Source: Brevibacterium spongiae (GTDB lineage: Bacteria; Actinomycetota; Actinomycetes; Actinomycetales; Brevibacteriaceae). From it: a stretch of DNA of 64,000 nt. Below, piece after piece: positions 8,068 to 17,182 of the stretch. The stretch spans positions 3,348,001 to 3,412,000 of the forward strand of contig NZ_CP093443.1 of assembly GCF_026168515.1 (NCBI RefSeq), written 5' to 3'. Each line of letters begins with the position of its first letter. Positions within the stretch are counted from its first letter, which is position 1. Below the pieces are notes generated by a model. It saw only the letters and a list, made by a program, of their open reading frames with translations. It ran no database searches and was not told where the DNA came from. Position numbers and translations under genes: made by a program.

Positions 8068-9132
8068 TCAGAGGCCCGGTTCGGCTGGGGCCTCTCCGTG
8101 CTTGCGGCGCCCGTGGTCGCGGGCGACGCGAACGACCATCGTCGGGCACTGCGCATACGGCAGGACAGATTGAGAGGTCGAGCCGAGGAGGAGTCCGGCG
8201 AATCCGCCGCGACCGCGCGAACCGATGACGAGCACCTCGGCGGTGTCCGAGGCTCGGACGAGCACTTCGGCGGGCTGACCGTCGAAGAGCGTCCACGTGA
8301 CATCGAGGTCGGGGAACTCCTCGGCCAGGCGCTGTTTGGCGACGACGAGCTTGTCGGCCCCTTCGCTGACGAGCCTTTCGAGGTCGGCGGTGCTCGGCAG
8401 CCATTCGGGGCCGATGACGGTCGTGGTGATCACGGCGACGATGTGCAGCGGGGAACCCCGGCGCACAGCGAGTCGGGCGGCCTTCCACAGTGCCGGGGAT
8501 TCGGCTCCGAGGGAATCGACGCCGACGACGACCTTGCCGTCGAAGCGCAGCCCGTCGATCGCCTCGGCGTTGGGGTCGTGCTCTTCGACTTCGCGTCTGT
8601 CCTGGCGGATCGGCCGGGAGGAGGTCGGGTGCGCAGTGCGGTCGGCCTGACCGTCCCAACAGGCGGGGACGACGACGGTCGGGCAAGCCGAGTGGGCCGG
8701 AAGCGCGCTGGAGACCGTGCCGAGCAGACGCCCGGCGAATCCGCCCCGACCGCGCGAACCCACAACTGTGAGGACGCCGGACTTCGACTCGTCGATGAGC
8801 ACGCCCGCGGCATCACCGATCTCGATGACTGCTTCGACGGGAACACCGGCGGCCTTGACCTCGGCAGCGGCTTCCTTGAGCGTATTCGTCACGGCGGCAC
8901 GGATCGAGCTGTCGTCGATGGGCACATACGAGACGTCGATCGCGGCCGCGGCCACGCTCGGGATCGTGTAGGCCCCGACGAGGCGGATCGGCCGATTCAA
9001 CGAACGAGCTTCCTTTATCGCCCACGCCAGAGCGTTGCGGCTCGGTGGCGAACCGTCGATTCCGACAATGACGGCCTCGGGCTCTCCGGCCGGGCCCGTG
9101 TCGAGATTCTGTGTGCGGTCCTGCTCACTCAT
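8068..9132 (-). CDS. Universal stress protein, two tandem Usp domains
   Basis: The 354-residue protein has two UspA domains (about 18-155 and 190-340). Each carries the ATP-binding signature of Usp proteins: IVGIDGSPPS with GSRGRGGFAGRLLG in the first, VVGVDSLGA with GSRGRGGFAGLLLG in the second. Tandem Usp proteins are typical of actinobacteria and are induced by hypoxia or stationary phase. AAGGAG precedes the ATG. It is monocistronic, with a terminator shared with tRNA-Arg. Confidence 0.93.
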   Translation of the reverse strand: MSEQDRTQNLDTGPAGEPEAVIVGIDGSPPSRNALAWAIKEARSLNRPIRLVGAYTIPSVAAAAIDVSYVPIDDSSIRAAVTNTLKEAAAEVKAAGVPVEAVIEIGDAAGVLIDESKSGVLTVVGSRGRGGFAGRLLGTVSSALPAHSACPTVVVPACWDGQADRTAHPTSSRPIRQDRREVEEHDPNAEAIDGLRFDGKVVVGVDSLGAESPALWKAARLAVRRGSPLHIVAVITTTVIGPEWLPSTADLERLVSEGADKLVVAKQRLAEEFPDLDVTWTLFDGQPAEVLVRASDTAEVLVIGSRGRGGFAGLLLGSTSQSVLPYAQCPTMVVRVARDHGRRKHGEAPAEPGL

Positions 9133-9438
9133 CGCAAGCTCCTTGGGTCGAAGCGAACTTCTCTTTCGTCCACCCTAAGGCACTTTGCAGGCGACGACTT
9201 CACCTATGTCACATCGTTATCCGAATTCCATCACCATGCGGACAACACCGTCCCCTATCTGGGACGATGCCGGGGAACGGGGCCCGGATCCTCTCCTGCC
9301 GGCGGCCGGAACGATGTACAGATCGCGGCCCGCCTGTGACCGGAACGATGCCCGAATCGCCACCGAGGATGCCGGGCCGCCCGCCGCGCAAGCACGGCTG
9401 CGGAGGACCGCCTCGGCGAGGGGATCAGGTTTCGTCGT
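9133..9438. other. Intergenic region usp / HNH
   Basis: The 306-bp gap holds the usp upstream region, direct repeats of GGAACGATG (9308 and 9341 areas) and one CCTCGGCGAGG 11-mer at 9411-9421. I see no gene or RNA in it. Confidence 0.5.
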
Positions 9439-9939
9439 TCAGGCAGCAGACGACAGCTCGAGGAACGGCCGCCACTTCTCGACCGGTTTGTCGATCCCGC
9501 GCATCCACAGCTGTCCGAGACGCGGCTCCTGCGGTCGGAAGCTCAGCTTCCATCCGATCTCGTTCAAGGTGCGATTGCCTTTGCGGTTGTTGCATTCGCG
9601 GCAGCACGCGACGAGGTTCTCCCAGGTGTTGCCGCCGCCGCGCGATCGCGGAACCACGTGGTCGACCGTATAGGCCGGCTTCGCGCAGTACGCGCAGCGG
9701 TGACCGTCGCGACGCAGGACTCCACGCCGGGACAGTGAGACGCGACGATCGCTCGGAGGTCTGACGTAGCGGGTGAGCAGGATGACGGAGGGCTGATCGA
9801 GACTCATGTGCTCGGATCTCACCGGAATGTCCTCTGCGGCCAGCACTGTCGCCTTGCCTGTCAGCACGAGCACCACGGCGCGTGTGAACGGCACGATCGA
9901 CAGTGGTTCATAACCGGCATTCAGCACGAGAGTCTTCAT
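9439..9939 (-). CDS. HNH endonuclease family protein
   Basis: The 166-residue protein starts MKTLVLNAGYEPLSI and has an HNH core: CAYC, then DHVVPRSRGG, then N-V-CC-CNNRKGNRT (about residues 85-130), with Cys pairs for structural zinc. This is the widespread actinobacterial McrA-like HNH protein of 165-180 residues, not linked to any restriction gene here. A longer ORF exists, but this ATG has AGGGG 8 nt upstream and the conserved N terminus. A strong terminator lies 60-90 bp upstream, separating it from an upstream minus-strand transcript. Confidence 0.9.
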   Translation of the reverse strand: MKTLVLNAGYEPLSIVPFTRAVVLVLTGKATVLAAEDIPVRSEHMSLDQPSVILLTRYVRPPSDRRVSLSRRGVLRRDGHRCAYCAKPAYTVDHVVPRSRGGGNTWENLVACCRECNNRKGNRTLNEIGWKLSFRPQEPRLGQLWMRGIDKPVEKWRPFLELSSAA

Positions 9940-10001
9940 ATCTCGCCCCTCATCTTCTTCTCTAGGGGGCCGAAACCGGCTGCCTCGGCCCCAGGGAACA
10001 C

Positions 10002-10031
10002 AAAAGGCGCCGTGCTCATGGGCACGACGCC
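10002..10031 (-). terminator. Rho-independent terminator upstream of the HNH gene
   Basis: On the minus strand, GGCGTCGTGC and GCACGGCGCC pair (10 bp, one G-U) around CCATGA and are followed by TTTTG. It ends a short transcript arising between 10032 and about 10320, where no established gene is visible. Confidence 0.75.
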
Positions 10032-10325
10032 TGGAAAGAGGACACGGAGACACGTATGTACTCCGCACCAGAGACTGGAGCGGCTATTCGAACTATTCGA
10101 CTATGCCCCATCTTCTTTCCTCTTAGTCAGCGGTCTCCTCCTGAAGGGAGGCGAACCGTACAGGGAATTCGATCTTCTCCAGAGTAACGCCACGTGGGCC
10201 TGTGACCCAATTCATACGCTTTGAGTCACGAAAACTTCGGATTCCGTTCACCGAACCGGGCGGAGGGGGCGCGTTCGCGGGCGCGGTGGGCTGCCTCGGC
10301 GCGGGGATGTTTCCGGGCAAACGAA
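10032..10325 (-). other. Short transcribed region of unknown content
   Basis: Between two terminators on the minus strand lie two tiny ORFs: 10123-10215 (30 codons, starts MNWVTGPRGV, no clear ribosome site) and one starting near 10110 (MGHSRIVRIAAP, GAGGAAAG 4 nt upstream) that runs into the 10002-10031 terminator hairpin. It could be a leader, a small-protein gene or a small RNA. I recognise no family. Confidence 0.35.
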
Positions 10326-10369
10326 AGCTCCCCGCCCAACTCGAGGACCGTCGAGTCGTGCGGGGAGCT
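10326..10369 (-). terminator. Terminator after the NlpC/P60 gene
   Basis: Outer arms AGCTCCCCGC/GCGGGGAGCT with a second inner helix (CTCGA/TCGAG) begin 14 bp past the NlpC stop. Confidence 0.75.
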
Positions 10370-10382
10370 ATCGGTGTGAAGA

Positions 10383-11216
10383 TCAGAGAACGCGGATGAA
10401 GGTGACGTTGCCCATCCAGCTGTAGCTGCGCTTCGAGGTTCCCGACCCCGGTGAACCGGCATCGTACATCTGTCCGCCACCAGCATAGATGCCGATGTGG
10501 CCCGGTCGCCAGATGAGGTCACCGGGCTTGGCTTCGGATTGGGAGACGACCTGGCCTGCACCCTTCTGAGCACCGGAGGTGCGGGGCAGGTCCACGCCGA
10601 CGTGGCTGTAGACCCAGGAGGTGAATCCGGAGCAGTCCCAGCCGCTCTGGCTGGTGCCGCCCATGACGTAGGGGGTTCCGACGCCCTTGGCTGCCCAGCC
10701 GAGGACCTGTTCGGCCTTCGAGCCGTCGATGGATCCGGCGTCCGAGCCGGAGTCCTTGGAATCGCTCTTGTCCGAGTCGGAGGAGCCGCTGTTGGCATCC
10801 TCGCTGTCGCTGGAGCCACCGGTGGAAGCGGCGGTTGCGGACTCAGTCGGTTCCGGTTCCGGCTTCGGTTCGGGCTTCGGAGCAGCCTCAGCGGTGATGG
10901 CTTCGCTCTCGACACCGAACGAGTCGGTCTTCTTCTCGGACTTCTTGTCCTTCGACTCGTCACCGATGGTGACGGTCTGGTTCTTGAACTCAACCTGCTG
11001 GGTGGTCTCGGCCTCGGCGGAGACAGCTGCCTGGTCGTCGGCACCCTGGCCGGCGGCTGGCATCACGGCTGCGGTGAGCAGGCCACCGCTGGCAGCAACG
11101 ACGGCTGCGCGACGCCCGAAGACACCGGAGTTGGCGTTCAGAAGTTCAGTGAGTTCGGTCAGTGGAGTCTTGACCTTGGCATCTGCGGCGCGGCGGCCAT
11201 GCTGCTTAGTTGCCAC
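10383..11216 (-). CDS. NlpC/P60 family peptidoglycan hydrolase
   Basis: The 277-residue protein has a basic N terminus, an export segment (about 34-57, RRAAVVAASGGLLTAAVMPA), a long Ser/Asp/Pro/Glu-rich linker, and a C-terminal NlpC/P60 cysteine peptidase domain (last ~110 residues). The catalytic Cys is in WDCSGF and the His in RPGHIGIY. Such enzymes cut D-Glu-mDAP bonds in peptidoglycan. The GTG at 11216 is chosen because GAGAGGG lies just upstream; a TTG at 11252 is an alternative without a ribosome site. Upstream is an AT-richer region with a 17-bp palindrome. Confidence 0.9.
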   Translation of the reverse strand: MATKQHGRRAADAKVKTPLTELTELLNANSGVFGRRAAVVAASGGLLTAAVMPAAGQGADDQAAVSAEAETTQQVEFKNQTVTIGDESKDKKSEKKTDSFGVESEAITAEAAPKPEPKPEPEPTESATAASTGGSSDSEDANSGSSDSDKSDSKDSGSDAGSIDGSKAEQVLGWAAKGVGTPYVMGGTSQSGWDCSGFTSWVYSHVGVDLPRTSGAQKGAGQVVSQSEAKPGDLIWRPGHIGIYAGGGQMYDAGSPGSGTSKRSYSWMGNVTFIRVL

Positions 11217-11701
11217 GTTTTCCCTCTCGTACCTATTGGCTTTCCGGGCCAATCGCCACTCTCGGTCCTTGATATCTCACAGCCAGCGCGGCGTTCGGTT
11301 CTCGCTGTGAAGTCGCCATTTCGTGAACGACCTCCACAACTGTAACCAATCGGTGACCGATTGTCACGTTTCTGTCACAACCGGAGGAGGGAAACCGTGA
11401 TGTTTTCCATAAACGCCCAGGTCAGAGGGCTAAAAAGTCTTCAAAATTTCGTAACATTCTTCCGTTATACGACGCAGAACAGGGGGTGGAGAACCACCCC
11501 CTGTGTCACGGAACACGGTCATTTGTAACGAATCGAGACTCTGGTGCGGGTTGCATCGTTACCGCGAGGTTGTCTCGGCGTGATGGTCGGAGACCTTCGT
11601 CGGTGTCGCCGGAGACCTTCGTCATCGACGCGCGAGCACGCTCAGGCCGCGTCAACCATGCGTCCGCGCGCTCAGCCCCGGCCGACTGTGCGTCTGCGCG
11701 C
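11217..11701. other. Intergenic region NlpC / IdeR
   Basis: This 485-bp gap holds the NlpC regulatory region. Visible are the palindrome at 11347-11363, an A/T-rich stretch (about 11400-11470), a perfect hairpin at 11480-11503 (CAGGGGGTGG/CCACCCCCTG around AGAA), two tandem 22-bp units near 11588-11631 (CGGAGACCTTCGTC core) and 18-bp repeats reaching the ideR stop. No ydaO-type riboswitch is recognisable. Confidence 0.5.
11347..11363. promoter_or_regulatory. 17-bp palindrome, candidate operator
   Basis: CAATCGGT and ACCGATTG are perfect 8-bp arms around one base, 131 bp upstream of the NlpC GTG. The size and symmetry suit a dimeric repressor; the regulator is unknown. Confidence 0.5.
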
Positions 11702-11706
11702 TCAGC
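11659..11706. repeat. 18-bp direct repeat across the ideR stop
   Basis: TGCGTCYGCGCGCTCAGC occurs at 11659-11676 and 11689-11706 with one difference. The second copy contains the ideR stop codon (11702-11704, minus strand). Confidence 0.8.
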
Positions 11707-12388
11707 TGCTGTAGGCGAAGACGTGCGAGGCCGTCTCCAGCGGCAGGTCGAGCACGTCCTGCGCTCCGGGCACCTGCACGGTGATGTATTCGCCGTTGCG
11801 TGAGATCTCGACTTCGCTGTCCGGAAGGACGCCTGCGACCTGGAACTGCTGGAGCAGGTGGATGTCGACCTGCAGCGGTTCGGCCAGCCAGGCGATCGTC
11901 AGCTTCTTCGCACCATCCCGACCGACTGCTGTGGCCAGGTCGATGACCTCGGTGTTCTTCGCAGCTTCGCCGCCGATGACGTCGAGTCCGGGGATCGGGT
12001 TGCCGTACGGGCCGGAGGAGGTCTCGGGCAGCAGCTTCACGAGCTTGCGCTCGACCTGCTCGCTCATCACGTGCTCCCAGCGGCAGGCCTCGTCGTGGAC
12101 GAGTTCCCATTCGAGACCGACGACGTCGGAGAGGAGTCGCTCGGCCAGACGGTGCTTGCGCATGACGTCGGTGGCGATCCGGCGGCCCTCGGGGGTGAGT
12201 TCGAGGTGGCGGTCTGTGCCCACATGGAGCAGCCCGTCACGTTCCATGCGGGCCACGGTCTGCGACACGGTGGGGCCGGAGTGGTCCAGTCGTTCGGCGA
12301 TCCGAGCGCGCAATGGCACGATCGACTGTTCCTCAAGCTCGATGATCGACTTGAGGTACATCTCGGTTGTATCAATGAGGTCGTTCAC
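11702..12388 (-). CDS. ideR: Iron-dependent repressor IdeR/DtxR
   Basis: The 228-residue protein starts MNDLIDTTEMYLKSI, the DtxR/IdeR N terminus, with a winged helix at about 1-72, a dimerisation domain at 73-140 and a C-terminal SH3-like FeoA domain. All metal ligands of the family are present: His79, Glu83 and His98 (site 1) and Met10, Cys102, Glu105 and His106 (site 2). It should repress iron uptake genes and control iron storage when loaded with Fe(II). It is monocistronic here. An 18-bp repeat spans its stop codon. Confidence 0.95.
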   Translation of the reverse strand: MNDLIDTTEMYLKSIIELEEQSIVPLRARIAERLDHSGPTVSQTVARMERDGLLHVGTDRHLELTPEGRRIATDVMRKHRLAERLLSDVVGLEWELVHDEACRWEHVMSEQVERKLVKLLPETSSGPYGNPIPGLDVIGGEAAKNTEVIDLATAVGRDGAKKLTIAWLAEPLQVDIHLLQQFQVAGVLPDSEVEISRNGEYITVQVPGAQDVLDLPLETASHVFAYSS

Positions 12389-12593
12389 TTCTGACCAGCC
12401 ACTCCACTCTTCGTCTTCAGGTCATTGCGACCATTTCAGGCGTTGTCACCACTTCGGGTCATCACGACCCTGCGCAGGCCCGCGCACAGGCGAACCCGTT
12501 CGCGGCCTTTGCGATCTGCCCCAATCCTATCGTGCGTTCAGCGTTTCCCGTGAGTCGAGAATCCGCGCCTGACATGGTCGTGCCGACGACGTA

Positions 12594-14072
12594 TCACCCG
12601 GCATTCGTGTAGGTCGTCTTGTGCACGGTGTAGAACTCCCGCGCTGCGCGAGCCTGTTCTCGGGGTCCGTAACTCGAACCTTTCCTCCCACCGAAGGACA
12701 CGTGGTAGTCGACACCCGCGGTCGGGGCGTTGACCATGACCATCCCGGCTTCGGCGTAACGCTTGAAGTGGGTCGAATATTTCAGGGAGGTCGTGAAGAT
12801 GCCCGCGGACAGGCCGAACTCGGTGTCGTTGGCCACGGCCAGGGCTTCGTCGTAGTCGGCGACCTTGATCACCGAGGCGACCGGACCGAATACCTCATCG
12901 ACGTTGATCGTGTCGTCGGGTTTCGTCCCGGTGACCAGCGCAGGGGCGAGGAAGTGGCCGCCGGTGTCCGATTCGACGAGCTCACCGCCGGTGACTTCTC
13001 CCCCTTCGGCGCGGGCCTTGTCGATGTAGGCGAGATCCTGGTCGAGCTGCGTCTGGGACACCACTGGGCCGATGGCCACTCCCTCAGCCCGTGCGTCACC
13101 GACGGTCAACGCTGCCATCTTGTTCTTGAGCAGAGCGACGAATTCGTCGTGGACGTCGGAGGTGACGATGAGACGTGATGATGCCGTGCACCGCTGTCCG
13201 GTGGAGAAGAAGGCGCCGTTGATCGCGGCGTCGGCAGCCGCGTCGAGGTCGGCGTCGCCGAGCACGACGAGCGGGTTCTTCCCGCCCATCTCGCACTGCA
13301 CCCGGATCTGGTGGGCTGCGGCGGAGGCGATGACCGAGCGGCCGACGGCGACGGATCCGGTGAAGGTCACGGCATCGACCTTCGCCGAGGTGGTCAGTAC
13401 GTCCCCGACCACGGACCCCGGCCCCATGACGAGGTTGAGCACCCCGTCGGGCAGTCCCGCCTCGGTGAGGATGTCGACCAGTGCATAGGCGCTGGCGGGG
13501 ACGAGTTCGGCCGGTTTGAACACGACAGTGTTGCCGAAGGCCAGCGCCGGGGCGATCTTCCAGGCGGGGATCGCGATCGGGAAGTTCCACGGGGTGATGA
13601 TGCCGACGACGCCGATGGGCTCATGGGTCATTTCGGCGATGAGACCGGGGCGGACGGAGTCGACGGTCTCACCGGTGTTGCGGATGGTCTCACCGGCGAA
13701 GAACTTGAAGATCTGGGATGCCCGGAGCACTTCGCCCTTGGCTTCGGCGAGCTGCTTGCCCTCTTCGCGGGCGAGGAGGTCGCCGAGTTCGTCGGCACGT
13801 TCGGCGATGAGGCTGCCGGCCTTGTCGAGGATCGCGAAGCGCTGCTGGGTGCCGAAGTCCGCCCAGTCGGGTGCGACGGCCCGGGCTGCGTCGATCGCTC
13901 GGGCGACGGTGGCGGAGTCGGCGCGTGCGTAGCGGCCGATGATGTCGGACGGGTCAGAGGGATTGGTGTTCGTCGACCGGTCGTCGCTGGGCACCCGCTG
14001 CCCGCCGATGAGGTTGTCGAACACGACATCGGGTCCGTGCTGGGTGGTGGGCTCGGTGGTCGCCTGCGTCAT
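12594..14072 (-). CDS. NAD(P)-dependent aldehyde dehydrogenase (possibly 2,5-dioxovalerate dehydrogenase)
   Basis: The 492-residue aldehyde dehydrogenase has the Glu motif CEMGGKNP, the catalytic Cys in GQRCTA and the NAD-site FTGSVAVG. Its C terminus (FGGRKGSSYGPREQARAAREFYT) resembles alpha-ketoglutaric semialdehyde dehydrogenases more than GabD, though succinate semialdehyde is also possible. The ATG at 14072 has AAAGGA 7 nt upstream; longer in-frame extensions lack a ribosome site. It lies 166 bp after pdxH on the same strand, so shared transcription is possible. The substrate is inference. Confidence 0.85.
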   Translation of the reverse strand: MTQATTEPTTQHGPDVVFDNLIGGQRVPSDDRSTNTNPSDPSDIIGRYARADSATVARAIDAARAVAPDWADFGTQQRFAILDKAGSLIAERADELGDLLAREEGKQLAEAKGEVLRASQIFKFFAGETIRNTGETVDSVRPGLIAEMTHEPIGVVGIITPWNFPIAIPAWKIAPALAFGNTVVFKPAELVPASAYALVDILTEAGLPDGVLNLVMGPGSVVGDVLTTSAKVDAVTFTGSVAVGRSVIASAAAHQIRVQCEMGGKNPLVVLGDADLDAAADAAINGAFFSTGQRCTASSRLIVTSDVHDEFVALLKNKMAALTVGDARAEGVAIGPVVSQTQLDQDLAYIDKARAEGGEVTGGELVESDTGGHFLAPALVTGTKPDDTINVDEVFGPVASVIKVADYDEALAVANDTEFGLSAGIFTTSLKYSTHFKRYAEAGMVMVNAPTAGVDYHVSFGGRKGSSYGPREQARAAREFYTVHKTTYTNAG

Positions 14073-14218
14073 GGCTGTTCCTTTGCATTGTGTGCGCCCG
14101 GTTCCGCGGCGCATATGTACTGACCATTGTGCTGTGTGATCGGGTGCCGGTGCTGATTCGTTCTGCAACACCGACCCGTTGCGCACTGCGGGGCGGATGT
14201 GCACTGCGAGCGCCCGGC

Positions 14219-14246
14219 GCTCAGGGGTGGTGGCGGGCTCAGGGGT
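14219..14246. repeat. 10-bp direct repeat across the pdxH stop
   Basis: GCTCAGGGGT occurs at 14219-14228 and 14237-14246. The second copy includes the pdxH stop codon at 14239-14241. Confidence 0.75.
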
Positions 14247-14910
14247 AGAGGCGCACGACCTCCCACGCAGAAGCATCGTCGAGGTCGGCCGCCTCGTGGC
14301 TGCCGTCGGCCCGGCGGAAGACCCACCGGTCGTGGAACCGGTTCTGCTGTCCCTGCCAGAACTCGATTTCGAAGACGCGCACTCGGAAGCCTCCCCAATG
14401 GTCAGGGCGCGGCACCTCGCGGCCGTCGAACTCGGTCACTGCGGCATCGTATTCGGCCTGCATCTGCTCACGGTCGGTCACCGGCTGGGACTGCTTGGAC
14501 ACGTTGGCCCCGATCTGCGAACCACGGGGGCGCACGGCGAAGTACGCGTCCGAGTCCGCCGGGTCGGCCACCTCGGCGAGGCCGCGGATGCGGACCTGTC
14601 GTTCCATGTCATGCCAGGGGAAGTTCACGGCGATGCGGGGGTCGTCGTTCAGCTGCTGACCCTTCGCGGAGTCATAGTCGGTGAAGAAGAGGAACCCGCG
14701 TTCGTCGAGACCCTTGAGCAGGACGATGCGCGAGCTCGGGCCCCATTCGTCGAGGGTGGATACGGTCATCGCATTGGGTTCGCGGACGTGGTCGGCCGCT
14801 TCGTCGTACCACTGTCGGAACAGTGCCAGCGGCGCGGCGTCCGGGTGTTCGAAGACGGCGGAGTCATAGGACTTCCGGGTCTGCGGCAGGCGATCGACGG
14901 GTTCAGTCAT
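14239..14910 (-). CDS. pdxH: Pyridoxamine 5'-phosphate oxidase
   Basis: The 223-residue flavoprotein oxidises pyridoxamine or pyridoxine 5'-phosphate to PLP using FMN and oxygen. Diagnostic stretches are PNAMTVSTLDEWGPSSRIVL, GFLFFTDYDSAKGQQL, FPWHDMERQVRIRG, the SQIGANVSKQSQPV segment, and the C-terminal FRVRVFEIEFWQGQQNRFHD. The family's usual C terminus (RLYP) is intact and the length is normal. It sits divergent from serC, a PLP enzyme, with a 110-bp gap. Confidence 0.95.
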   Translation of the reverse strand: MTEPVDRLPQTRKSYDSAVFEHPDAAPLALFRQWYDEAADHVREPNAMTVSTLDEWGPSSRIVLLKGLDERGFLFFTDYDSAKGQQLNDDPRIAVNFPWHDMERQVRIRGLAEVADPADSDAYFAVRPRGSQIGANVSKQSQPVTDREQMQAEYDAAVTEFDGREVPRPDHWGGFRVRVFEIEFWQGQQNRFHDRWVFRRADGSHEAADLDDASAWEVVRLYP

Positions 14911-14912
14911 AG

Positions 14913-16199
<1,287 letters not shown>

Positions 16200-16202
<3 letters not shown>

Positions 16203-16230
16203 CCGCGCGGGGCCGGACCCTAACCGCGCG
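16200..16230. repeat. 10-bp direct repeat across the serC stop
   Basis: TAACCGCGCG occurs at 16200-16209, where its TAA is the serC stop, and again at 16221-16230. Confidence 0.75.
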
Positions 16231-16263
16231 CTCCTCGCAATGCCTACAGTTCCTATCAATTCC

Positions 16264-16317
16264 TACAGTCAGCGCCATAACCTCCCGGTGCACCGGGAGG
16301 TTATGGCGCTCACTGTA
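16264..16317. repeat. 54-bp near-perfect palindrome
   Basis: The central 40 bp (16271-16310; core CCTCCCGGTG/CACCGGGAGG) are a perfect palindrome with no loop. Past one C/C mismatch (16270/16311), TACAGT and ACTGTA extend it to 54 bp. It begins 62 bp after serC and may terminate it, but there is no U-tract and the symmetry is far greater than a terminator needs. Confidence 0.9.
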
Positions 16318-16406
16318 TGTGGAGCACAAAGTTCTGGGGTTCTGCGCACTCTTCGCGCCCTCGGCTCGCGTAGAGCATCCTCGGCGACTCCCCTACTAGC
16401 TACGGC

Positions 16407-16479
16407 GAGCATCCGTCACCCTTAGCCGCACACAACCCCGTTGCACCGGGAGGTTATGGAGCTAAAGGTGAGGGATGCG
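16407..16479. repeat. Half copy of the palindrome inside a second inverted repeat
   Basis: GCACCGGGAGGTTATGG at 16443-16459 repeats the right arm of the 54-bp palindrome. It is flanked by imperfect arms GCATCCGTCACCCTTAG (about 16408-16424) and CTAAAGGTGAGGGATGC (about 16462-16478), which match at 15 of 17 positions. Together they fill the 318-bp gap between serC and the DUF456 gene. Confidence 0.75.
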
Positions 16480-16520
16480 TCAGTACATGTAGGGGATGCC
16501 GCTGTCGGTGCGAACAGCTG

Positions 16521-17018
16521 TCAGCCGACGAAGTGGATGAGCAGGCCGATGCCGTAGGTGATCGCGGCCAGCAGTGCGAGGCCGAATTCGATTCCTGCGC
16601 CCAGCCCGATCGCCTTGATCGACTCCCAGCTCGACGTCCACGCGGTCTTCAGGTCCTTGAGCCGGGCGTATTCGGCGAGGAGAAGTCCACCGACGAAGCC
16701 GATGGGCAGCCCGAGCACGGGAATGACGAAGAACCCGACGATGGCGAGCACCCCGGCCAGCAGCACCGACGTGTTCGGCACCTGCAGGGTCTTGAGCTTC
16801 CGCCCCGTGAGCACGAGCGATGCACTCATCCCGCCCACGACGAAGACGGCGACGATGCCGAAGATGATCCAGGCGGTGGGCCCGCCGATGATGATCGCCC
16901 AGACGAGGACAGCGATGCCGATGAGAATCGAACCGGGCAGCACGGGCACGATGATGCCGAGGCAGCCGACGAGAATCGCCAAGCCCACGAGCACCGAGGT
17001 GATGATGTCAACGTTCAC
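16521..17018 (-). CDS. DUF456 family membrane protein
   Basis: A 165-residue, very hydrophobic protein with about five membrane segments (about 5-25, 28-60, 80-112 and 140-162). The GCLGIIVPVLPGSILI stretch and the later GFFVIPVLGLPIGFVGG stretch are the paired motifs of DUF456. The function is unknown. An MFS gene lies upstream on the same strand with a 154-bp gap, so an operon is not certain. Confidence 0.85.
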   Translation of the reverse strand: MNVDIITSVLVGLAILVGCLGIIVPVLPGSILIGIAVLVWAIIIGGPTAWIIFGIVAVFVVGGMSASLVLTGRKLKTLQVPNTSVLLAGVLAIVGFFVIPVLGLPIGFVGGLLLAEYARLKDLKTAWTSSWESIKAIGLGAGIEFGLALLAAITYGIGLLIHFVG

Positions 17019-17127
17019 GAACAGTCCGTTTCCTGCGCCGAGGCGGTCCTGCGAAACGCGCCGAGGGGTTCCCCCGGAACGCGCCGAGGCTGTCGTGAGA
17101 ATTCTATTCGACGAAACTCAATGCCCG

Positions 17128-17182
17128 CCGAGTCCAGCACACCCGACTGCCGAGTCCAGCGGCCCCGACCGATCACGGTCGG
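17128..17182. repeat. Direct repeat and hairpin at the MFS gene end
   Basis: GCCGAGTCCAGC occurs at 17127-17138 and 17149-17160. The hairpin CCGACCG/CGGTCGG (17165-17182) follows, with the MFS stop codon in its loop. Confidence 0.6.

Noticed and set aside
11217..11520. c-di-AMP (ydaO) riboswitch before the NlpC/P60 gene
   Set aside because: This is a frequent position for it in actinobacteria, but I could not find its conserved blocks here on the minus strand.
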